Part shown: one piece after another, positions 1 through 4,974 of the stretch | How the letters are laid out: every line of letters begins with the position of its first letter | Position numbering within the stretch: position 1 is the stretch's first letter | Source of the DNA: Gammaproteobacteria bacterium | Lineage (GTDB): Bacteria; Pseudomonadota; Gammaproteobacteria; Porifericomitales; Porifericomitaceae | Direction: 5' to 3' | DNA: 5,627 nt | NCBI GenBank assembly: GCA_028817255.1 | Contig: JAPPQA010000195.1 | Span: forward strand, 1-5,627 | The notes under the pieces: model-generated | The model's input: only the letters and a program-made list of their open reading frames with translations | What the model was told of the DNA's origin: nothing | The model's database searches: none | Program-made: the position numbers and the translations under genes

Positions 1-108
1 AAAAAAGCGGGAATGGCGGGGAGGGAGTCTTTTCCCCTTCGATTGCGTAACGGTTGGCGGTGCGGCGCCGGGCCTTTGCCGCATTTTAAGGGGCGTTTAA
101 GGGGCGCT
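1..108. other. Non-coding stretch downstream of the rnfA-like gene
   Basis: This stretch follows the stop codon of the minus-strand rnfA-like gene and runs to the window edge. The only open frame of note is on the minus strand. It has an ATG at 84-82 and stays open for 28 codons to the window edge, giving a Pro/Arg-rich peptide with no hydrophobic anchor, no cysteine and no Shine-Dalgarno sequence. It does not resemble the start of RnfB, the usual next gene. The right end holds a small tandem repeat, listed separately. Bases 1-6 are A, so the minus strand ends in a run of T, but no convincing stem precedes it. Confidence 0.5.
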
Positions 109-113
109 TCAGG
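80..113. repeat. Short tandem repeat at the 3' end of the rnfA-like gene
   Basis: The 11-base unit TTTAAGGGGCG occurs twice back to back without mismatch (85-95 and 96-106). Read from base 80, the stretch splits into CGCATTTTAAGGGG (80-93), CGTTTAAGGGG (94-104) and a decayed CGCTTCAGG (105-113). The last of these overlaps the stop codon of the minus-strand gene (109-111). Two perfect copies are seen directly; the third, decayed copy is interpretation. The CG-C/T-A-T head resembles units in the other spacers of this window. Confidence 0.6.
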
Positions 114-657
114 ACAGGCCGGACAGGGCCATGCTTAAAAGGCCCAGCGTGATCAAAGAGATGGGCAGTCCGCGAAAAGGCGCCGGCAGATCCGTCTCCG
201 TGGCGCGTTCGCGCAGGCCGGCGAACAACAGCAGCACCAGGGCGAAACCCAGGCCGTAGCCCAGCCCGCCCCAAAGACTGTAGAAAAACCCTTGCGGCTC
301 GCCGGTATGGAGCAGCACGACGGCGAGCAGGCCGGAATTGACCAGGGCCAGGGGCAGCAGCACGGCGTAGGACTCCTTGCCGTGCCGGCGCAACGCCCGC
401 TGTGCCGGCGGCACGGCCAGCGCCAGCAGCGGCATCAGCAGCAGCGGCAACAGCGCCTCCAGCCCCAGGGGCAGCAGGAGCCAGGCATGCAACAGGTGGC
501 CCAGGGCGCTTGCCGCGAGCATCATGACGACGGTTGCCGCGGCCAGGGGCCGGACGACGTCCATGCGCCGGCTTCCGGCCTCCACCACATAGGCGCCGGC
601 CATGTGGTTCAACACCAGGTTGTCCGCCAACACCATGGCCAGGAGCAGTTCGATCAT
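109..657 (-). CDS. rnfA: RnfA/RsxA-like membrane protein lacking the cluster cysteines
   Basis: This is a 182-residue, very hydrophobic protein with about six membrane segments (near residues 3-22, 36-58, 63-83, 97-117, 124-147 and 164-181). It aligns end to end with E. coli RsxA (193 aa): the N-terminal D-N-L-V-L matches N-N-F-V-L, L-P-L-A-L-V-N matches L-P-L-I-T-T-N, and LRERATETDLPAPFRG (148-163) matches the conserved R-E-R-x(5)-D-V/L-P-A-P-F-R-G block. RnfA is a membrane subunit of the Rnf/Rsx complex, which moves electrons between NADH and ferredoxin coupled to ion flow, or reduces SoxR in E. coli. RnfA and RnfE normally each give two Cys to an intramembrane 2Fe-2S cluster. Here those positions are Tyr23 and Ser108, and the whole protein has no Cys. 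The gene lies 52 bases after metG on the same strand. The ATG at 657 has no good Shine-Dalgarno sequence, but no alternative start precedes it in frame. Family membership is fairly sure; normal Rnf function is doubtful. Confidence 0.8.
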   Translation of the reverse strand: MIELLLAMVLADNLVLNHMAGAYVVEAGSRRMDVVRPLAAATVVMMLAASALGHLLHAWLLLPLGLEALLPLLLMPLLALAVPPAQRALRRHGKESYAVLLPLALVNSGLLAVVLLHTGEPQGFFYSLWGGLGYGLGFALVLLLFAGLRERATETDLPAPFRGLPISLITLGLLSMALSGLS

Positions 658-709
658 CCGCGCCGCCGCCGCGCCGGCCCTGTTGCCGCCGGATGGGCCG
701 GGACGGCGC

Positions 710-2806
710 TCACCGGACTTTCATCCCGGGTTGCGCGCCCGCGTCCGGGGACAGCAGGAAGATCTCCTGGCCGTCGCCGGCGGCCAGGATCATGCCCTCG
801 GAAACGCCGAAGCGCATTCGCCGCGGCGCCAGGTTGGCCACTACGATAACCATTTTCCCCGGCAACGATTCCGGTTCGTAGGCGCGCCTGATGCCTGCCA
901 GCACCGTGCGCTGCCCGTCGCCCAGGTCCAGTTGCAGGCGCAGCAGTTTGTCCGCGCCGTCCACGCGCTCTGCCTCGACAATGCGCGCCACCCGCAGGTC
1001 CAGGCGGGCAAAGGCCTGAATGTCTATGGTCGGCGTCTCCGGGGACGGCGAGGGCCGGTCCGCGGCCTGCGCCGGTCGCGGGGCGGCGGGCGCCTCCGGC
1101 CGTTCCGGGGCGGGCGCCTTTGCCGGCGTCTCCTCCGGCCCCGCTGCGACCGCCAGCATGGCCGCTGCGTCTTGCGGGCGCACGCGGCGCAACAAGGGCC
1201 GGAACGGCCGCAACCGCTGCGCCGGCAACGGCTGCGCCGCGTCCTGCCAGCGCAGCGGCGGCACGGCGAGGAACTCTTCCGCTCTCTCGGCCAGGGCCGG
1301 CAATACCGGCTTCAGGTAGATCGCGAGCTGGCGAAAGCAGTTGATCCCCATGCTGCAGATGCGTTGCAACTCCGGGTCGGTGGGGTTTTCTTTTGCCAGT
1401 TGCCAGGGCCGGCGGCGGTCTATGTACCGGTTGACGCTGTCGGCGAAGCGCATGACCCGGCGCATCGCCTGCCCGTACTCGCGGCCCTCGTAGGCGGCGG
1501 CGATGGGCTCGGCGGCCTCGGCGCCCTCCCGAAACAGCGCCTCGTCGGCCAGCTCCGCCGTCGTCTGTCCCGCGAACCCGTCCGCCAGCAGGCGGGCGCA
1601 ACGGCTGGCGATGTTAACCACCTTGCCGACCAGGTCGGAGTTGATGCGCTGGCTGAAGTCTTCCAGGTTCAGGTCTATGTCGCCGGTGCCGGCATCCAGC
1701 CGGTAGGCGAAGTAGTAGCGCAGGTATTCCGGGTCCAGGTGCTCCAGGTAGGCGCGCGCGGTGATGAAGGTGCCGCGCGACTTGGACATCTTGTGGCCGT
1801 TTACGGTGAGAAAGCCGTGCACGAACAGGGAGTCCGGCAGCCGCAGGCCGCTGCCGCGCAGGACGGCGGGCCAGAACAGGCCGTGGAAGTACATGATGTC
1901 TTTGCCGATGAAGTGGTACAGCTCGGTGTCGCCGCCGGGGCGCAGGAAGGCGTCGAAGTCCAGCCCCTCCCGCTCGCACAGGTTGCGCAGGCTGGCCAGG
2001 TAGCCGACCGGCGCGTCCATCCATACATAGAAGTACTTGTCCTTGGCGCCGGGGATGCGGAAGCCGAAGTAGGGCGCGTCCCGGGAGATGTCCCACGCCT
2101 CCAGCCCGGTGGCGAACCACTCCTCCAGCTTGTGGGCGGTCTCGGGCTGCAAGCGGCCGCCGCCGACCCACTGCCGCAACATGGGTTCGAAGGCCGGCAG
2201 GTCGAAGAAGTAGTGCTCGGACTCGCGCTCTACCGGCGGTTGCCCGGAGAGTACGGACACAGGCTCCAGCAATTCCGCCGCGTTGTAGGTGGCGCCGCAG
2301 GATTCGCAGTGGTCGCCGTACTGGTCGGGCGTGCGGCACTTGGGGCAGAGTCCCCGGATAAAGCGGTCCGGCAGGAACATTTCCCGCACCGGGTCGTAGG
2401 CCTGGCGTATGGTCCGCCGCAGGATATGCCCGTTCTCCTGCAATCGGCGGTAGATGTCCTCCACCAGGGCGCGGTTCTCCGGGGAGTGGGTGCTGTGGTA
2501 GTTGTCGAAGCGGACGGCGAAGTCCTGGAAATCGGCGAGGTGCTCGCGGTGAAAGCGCGCGATCAGCTGTTCCGGCTCGATGCCTTCCTCCTGGGCGCGC
2601 AGCATGATGGGGGTGCCGTGGGCGTCGTCGGCGCAGACATACAGGCAGCGGTGGCCGCGCAGCCGCTGAAAGCGCGCCCAGATGTCGGCCTGCACATACT
2701 CGACCAAGTGGCCCAGGTGGATCGGGCCGTTGGCATAAGGCAATGCGCTGGTGATTAGGATGTCGCGCCGGCTGCCGCGTTGCTTGCTGCGTTTTTTGCC
2801 TGCCAT
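710..2806 (-). CDS. metG: Methionyl-tRNA synthetase
   Basis: Cytoplasmic class I aminoacyl-tRNA synthetase that joins methionine to tRNA-Met using ATP. From the ATG at 2806 it has 698 residues, against 677 in E. coli, and it aligns over its full length. Landmarks are the HLGH nucleotide-binding motif (30-33) after A-L-P-Y-A-N-G, a four-cysteine zinc knuckle (Cys154, 157, 167 and 170, C-P-K-C and C-E-S-C), the KMSKS loop (339-343), and the D-I-S-R-D-A-P-Y-F-G-F block near 239-249. A Pro/Ala/Glu-rich linker (about 550-592) leads to the C-terminal Trbp111-type tRNA-binding domain (about 593-698), which ends in S-P-D-A-G-A-Q-P-G like E. coli. An in-frame TTG at 2884 would add 26 acidic residues, but that stretch carries the CCGTATCC repeat also found in the spacer. 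The ATG has a GGAGG 11 bases upstream, so I prefer the ATG. The first 14 residues are strongly basic. It is divergent from mrp. Confidence 0.97.
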   Translation of the reverse strand: MAGKKRSKQRGSRRDILITSALPYANGPIHLGHLVEYVQADIWARFQRLRGHRCLYVCADDAHGTPIMLRAQEEGIEPEQLIARFHREHLADFQDFAVRFDNYHSTHSPENRALVEDIYRRLQENGHILRRTIRQAYDPVREMFLPDRFIRGLCPKCRTPDQYGDHCESCGATYNAAELLEPVSVLSGQPPVERESEHYFFDLPAFEPMLRQWVGGGRLQPETAHKLEEWFATGLEAWDISRDAPYFGFRIPGAKDKYFYVWMDAPVGYLASLRNLCEREGLDFDAFLRPGGDTELYHFIGKDIMYFHGLFWPAVLRGSGLRLPDSLFVHGFLTVNGHKMSKSRGTFITARAYLEHLDPEYLRYYFAYRLDAGTGDIDLNLEDFSQRINSDLVGKVVNIASRCARLLADGFAGQTTAELADEALFREGAEAAEPIAAAYEGREYGQAMRRVMRFADSVNRYIDRRRPWQLAKENPTDPELQRICSMGINCFRQLAIYLKPVLPALAERAEEFLAVPPLRWQDAAQPLPAQRLRPFRPLLRRVRPQDAAAMLAVAAGPEETPAKAPAPERPEAPAAPRPAQAADRPSPSPETPTIDIQAFARLDLRVARIVEAERVDGADKLLRLQLDLGDGQRTVLAGIRRAYEPESLPGKMVIVVANLAPRRMRFGVSEGMILAAGDGQEIFLLSPDAGAQPGMKVR

Positions 2807-2816
2807 GGCAGGGGGT

Positions 2817-2822
2817 TCCTCC
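2817..2822 (-). promoter_or_regulatory. Ribosome binding site of metG
   Basis: Read on the minus strand this is GGAGGA. Its GGAGG core ends 11 bases before the ATG at 2806. It is the best Shine-Dalgarno match in the window and is the main reason to choose that ATG over the in-frame TTG at 2884, which has none. The spacing is slightly long. Confidence 0.6.
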
Positions 2823-2837
2823 GCGCCTTCGGGGTCG

Positions 2838-2972
2838 GCCGTATCCGCCGTGTCCGCACCGGCCCGGTCACCGGCTGCGTTCAAGTCTTAGGTCCGGCGT
2901 ATCCGGGCCGTATCCGGGCCGCGCCCGGGGCCGCATCCCAAGGTCCCATCCCAGGGGCCGTATCCCAGGGGC
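2838..2972. repeat. Degenerate tandem-repeat array between metG and mrp
   Basis: The core is 2898-2972. It divides into six adjoining units: CGTATCCGGGC (2898-2908), the same again without mismatch (2909-2919), CGCGCCCGGGGC (2920-2931), CGCATCCCAAGGTC (2932-2945), CCATCCCAGGGGC (2946-2958) and CGTATCCCAGGGGC (2959-2972). An outlying pair, GCCGTATCC and GCCGTGTCC, sits at 2838-2855. The octamer CCGTATCC occurs exactly three times (2839, 2908 and 2958). The first 47 bases overlap a possible 5' extension of the metG frame. The array lies in the shared upstream region of two divergent genes, so it could separate, carry or modify their promoters, but no function is shown by the sequence. It is not a CRISPR: units are too short and there are no spacers. 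Confidence 0.75.
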
Positions 2973-3088
2973 CGGTGCAACGGTACCAGATTGTGCCGGG
3001 GTGCTGCCAGTACGGTTTGCCGCCGATCTCTCTACGGCGCGGGATTTAGGGTAAGATACCAGGCAAGCGCAGTATGGGGCTGTAGTCA
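2973..3088. other. Rest of the metG-mrp divergent control region
   Basis: These 116 bases lie between the repeat array and the mrp start. Because the genes point away from each other, promoters for both should lie within 2807-3088. No sigma-70 promoter with both boxes at proper spacing can be called. The best minus-ten-like hexamer is TAAGAT (3052-3057), with no matching minus-thirty-five box. GGGG at 3076-3079, nine bases before the mrp ATG, may serve as a weak ribosome binding site. That this is a control region is inferred from gene order. Confidence 0.4.
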
Positions 3089-4219
3089 ATGAGCGATGCG
3101 ATTCGCAAGCAGGCGGAGTCCGTGTTGGCGGGGTTCCAGGAACCCTACCTGGGTTGCGACTTGGTCTCGGCACGGACGGTCAAGGAAGTGACCGCTGAAG
3201 AAGGGCGGGTACGAGTGCGCCTGGGCCTCGGTTACCCTGCCGGCGATTGGGCGCCGGAATTGGAGCGGCGCCTGGCGGAAGAATTGCGGGCGCTGCCCGG
3301 GGTGGCGGGCGCCGAGGTGCAGGCGGCGATAGAAATCGTCCCGCATGTCGTGCAGCGCGGCACCAAGCGCCTGGCCGAGGTCAAGAACGTCATCGCCGTC
3401 GCCTCCGGCAAGGGCGGGGTGGGCAAGTCCACGCTGGCCGTCAACCTGGCCCTGGCCCTGCAGGCGGACGGGGCCCGCGTCGGCATCCTGGACGCGGATA
3501 TCTACGGGCCCAGCCAGCCGCGCATGTTGGGTTGTCACGGCCGCCCGGATACCGTGGACGGCAAATCGCTGACCCCGCTGGTCAGCTACCGCTTGCAGTC
3601 CATGTCAATCGGCTACCTGGTGGACGAGGAGACGCCCACCATCTGGAGGGGGCCGATGGTGTCCTCCGCCTTGCAGCAACTGCTGAACGACACTGCCTGG
3701 GAGGGCCTGGACTACCTGGTGATTGACCTGCCGCCGGGGACGGGGGACATACAGCTTACGATGGCGCAGAAGATCCCGGTCAGCGGTTCGATCATCGTCA
3801 CCACGCCCCAGGACATTGCCCTGCTGGATGCCCGCAAGGCCCTGAAGATGTTCGAGAAGGTGAAGGTCACCGTGCTCGGCATCGTAGAGAACATGAGCGT
3901 TTACATCTGCCCGCGGTGCGGCCACGAAGCGCGGCTGTTCGGGGAGGGCGGCGGCGAGCGCATCGCCAGGCAGTACGACGCGGCCCTGCTGGGCAGCGTG
4001 CCGCTGGACCCCGCGGTGCGCGATGGCGCGGACAACGGGCGCCCCACGGTGGCCATGGCGCCCGACTCGGAGCTTGCCGCCGGCTACCGCGAGATCGCGC
4101 GGCGGGCGGCCGCCCGGTTGTCCTTGCAGGCCAGGGACTACAGCGGCAGCTTTCCCCGGATCGTCGTGCAAGGCGGTCAGGAAGGCGCCCCGGGCGGCAG
4201 GATACGGAAAGAGGGGTAA
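3089..4219 (+). CDS. mrp: Mrp/ApbC P-loop ATPase, Fe-S cluster carrier
   Basis: This 376-residue protein belongs to the Mrp/Nbp35 (ApbC) family, cytoplasmic dimeric ATPases that bind and pass on Fe-S clusters. An N-terminal MIP18/DUF59-type domain (about 1-90, with D-L-V-S-A-R-T-V near 24-31) precedes the ATPase domain. That domain has the deviant Walker A motif SGKGGVGKST (106-115), D-A-D-I-Y-G-P-S (135-142), the D-L-P-P-G-T-G-D block (213-220) and the C-P-R-C pair (Cys274 and Cys277) that bridges the cluster between two subunits. All key residues are present. The sequence is closest in layout to Pseudomonas ApbC. The tail after residue 346 ends in a Gly-rich, charged stretch of about 15 residues with no clear family counterpart. 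The ATG at 3089 fits the family start. The gene is divergent from metG and sits 9 bases before dcd, so the two are probably one transcript. Confidence 0.96.
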   Translation: MSDAIRKQAESVLAGFQEPYLGCDLVSARTVKEVTAEEGRVRVRLGLGYPAGDWAPELERRLAEELRALPGVAGAEVQAAIEIVPHVVQRGTKRLAEVKNVIAVASGKGGVGKSTLAVNLALALQADGARVGILDADIYGPSQPRMLGCHGRPDTVDGKSLTPLVSYRLQSMSIGYLVDEETPTIWRGPMVSSALQQLLNDTAWEGLDYLVIDLPPGTGDIQLTMAQKIPVSGSIIVTTPQDIALLDARKALKMFEKVKVTVLGIVENMSVYICPRCGHEARLFGEGGGERIARQYDAALLGSVPLDPAVRDGADNGRPTVAMAPDSELAAGYREIARRAAARLSLQARDYSGSFPRIVVQGGQEGAPGGRIRKEG

Positions 4220-4228
4220 AAAAAAGGG
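4211..4228 (+). promoter_or_regulatory. Translation start region of dcd, with an eight-A run
   Basis: The end of mrp reads GAGGGG (4211-4216), a plausible Shine-Dalgarno sequence 12 bases before the dcd GTG. The TAA stop of mrp (4217-4219) then opens a run of eight A (4218-4225), followed by GGGG whose last G begins the GTG. The second G-rich patch is too close to the start to act as a normal binding site. The A run lies inside the spacer between binding site and start codon. The choice of GTG is supported because it gives exactly the 188 residues of the Pseudomonas protein, whose first residues it matches. Confidence 0.5.
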
Positions 4229-4795
4229 GTGCCGATCAAGTCCGACCGCTGGATCCGCAGCATGGCGGAGGAGCAAGGCATGATCGAGCCCTTCGAGCCC
4301 GGCCAGGTTCGGCGCCGCGGCGACGAGCGGGCCATCTCCTACGGCACCTCGAGCTACGGCTACGACGTGCGTTGCGCCGAGGAGTTCCGGGTGTTTACCA
4401 ACATCAACTCCGCCATGGTCGATCCGAAGAACTTCGATGTCGGCAGCTTCGTGGAAGTGCGGAGCGAGGCCTGCATCATCCCGCCCAACTCTTTCGTCCT
4501 CGCCCGCACCATAGAGTACCTGCGCATTCCCCGCGGCATCCTGACCCTGTGCGTGGGCAAATCCACGTATGCCCGTTGCGGCATCATCGTCAACGTCACC
4601 CCGCTGGAACCGGAATGGGAAGGGCACGTGACCCTGGAGTTCTCCAATACCACGCCGCTGCCCGCCAAGATCTACGCCAACGAGGGCGTGGCCCAGGTGC
4701 TGTTTCTGGAGTCGGACGAGATCTGCGGAGTCTCCTACAAGGACCGCAAAGGCAAGTACCAGGGGCAGCAGGGGGTCACCCTGCCCAGGGCGTAG
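4229..4795 (+). CDS. dcd: dCTP deaminase
   Basis: This cytoplasmic enzyme converts dCTP to dUTP and ammonia, supplying the dUTP that dUTPase turns into dUMP for thymidylate synthesis. It has 188 residues from a GTG start. By my recollection it matches the Pseudomonas enzyme (also 188 aa) almost position for position, starting with P-I-K-S-D-R-W-I-R and ending with Y-Q-G-Q-Q-G-V-T-L-P-R. The active-site loop GKSTYAR (110-116) gives the conserved Ser112 and Arg116. Glu137, in T-L-E-F, is the counterpart of the catalytic Glu138 of E. coli Dcd. The long Y-G-Y-D-V-R-C insertion region (44-49) and P-L-E-P-E-W (125-130) mark this subgroup and differ from the 193-residue enterobacterial form. The fold is the homotrimeric dUTPase-like barrel. 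I see no sign that it is a bifunctional deaminase-dUTPase, but sequence alone does not settle this. It probably depends on the mrp promoter. Confidence 0.96.
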   Translation: MPIKSDRWIRSMAEEQGMIEPFEPGQVRRRGDERAISYGTSSYGYDVRCAEEFRVFTNINSAMVDPKNFDVGSFVEVRSEACIIPPNSFVLARTIEYLRIPRGILTLCVGKSTYARCGIIVNVTPLEPEWEGHVTLEFSNTTPLPAKIYANEGVAQVLFLESDEICGVSYKDRKGKYQGQQGVTLPRA

Positions 4796-4859
4796 CGCCC
4801 GGCTATGGCGCCTGGGGCGCGGTCGCCGCAAGAGGGGCAGCCGGCGCCGCCTCCCTGCC

Positions 4860-4974
4860 AAGGCATCTTCCCGAAGGCATCTCCCAAAGATATTTCCCAA
4901 AGATATTTCCCTGAGCCGCATCGCTTCCAAAACCGCATCTCCGCAAACTGCATTCCCTGCCCATTGCGCTCCCG
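4860..4974. repeat. Degenerate 13-base tandem-repeat array upstream of cysG
   Basis: The clearest part is a perfect 13-base period over 4882-4911, with TCCCAAAGATATT repeated twice and followed by TCCC. Working outward, units of 12-18 bases can be traced: AAGGCATCTTCCCG (4860-4873), AAGGCATCTCCCA (4874-4886), AAGATATTTCCCA (4887-4899), AAGATATTTCCCT (4900-4912), then decayed forms with GCATCGCTTCC, GCATCTCC and GCATTCCC heads up to the cysG start. The first four copies are plain to see; those after 4912 are interpretation. The array is locally AT-richer than the genes around it and forms the whole leader directly upstream of cysG. Two GATATT hexamers 13 bases apart could pass as weak minus-ten boxes, but no minus-thirty-five partner is visible. 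Confidence 0.7.

Noticed and set aside
1..37. Possible minus-strand terminator ending in six T
   Set aside because: The only stem, GGGGA with TCCCC (18-22 and 33-37), is short and separated from the T run by 11 bases, so it is not convincing.
1..84. Start of a small minus-strand gene with ATG at 84
   Set aside because: The frame is open to the edge, but there is no ribosome binding site, the composition is Pro/Arg-rich, and no family resemblance is seen. Its first codon overlaps the tandem repeat.
602..2758. Plus-strand open frame of over 700 codons opposite metG
   Set aside because: It lies wholly antisense to a firmly identified gene, has the Arg/Gln/Val-rich make-up of a mirror frame in GC-rich DNA, and has no recognisable domain or ribosome binding site.
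2898..2972. CRISPR array
   Set aside because: Units are 11-14 bases, adjoining and degenerate, with no unique spacers and no cas genes nearby.
3017..3057. Promoter for mrp from TTGCCG (3017-3022) and TAAGAT (3052-3057)
   Set aside because: Each box has only four of six consensus bases and they are 29 bases apart, well outside the usual 16-19.
4795..4820. GC hairpins after dcd: GCGCC at 4795-4799 with GGCGC at 4807-4811, or an alternative pairing of 4808-4812 with 4816-4820
   Set aside because: The stems are only five base pairs and no T run follows, so they do not qualify as an intrinsic terminator. In such GC-rich sequence short GCGCC/GGCGC pairings are expected by chance.
3605..4930. Minus-strand open frame of over 400 codons opposite mrp and dcd
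   Set aside because: It spans two identified genes and their junction in antisense. Its low-complexity composition fits GC codon bias and not a real protein.
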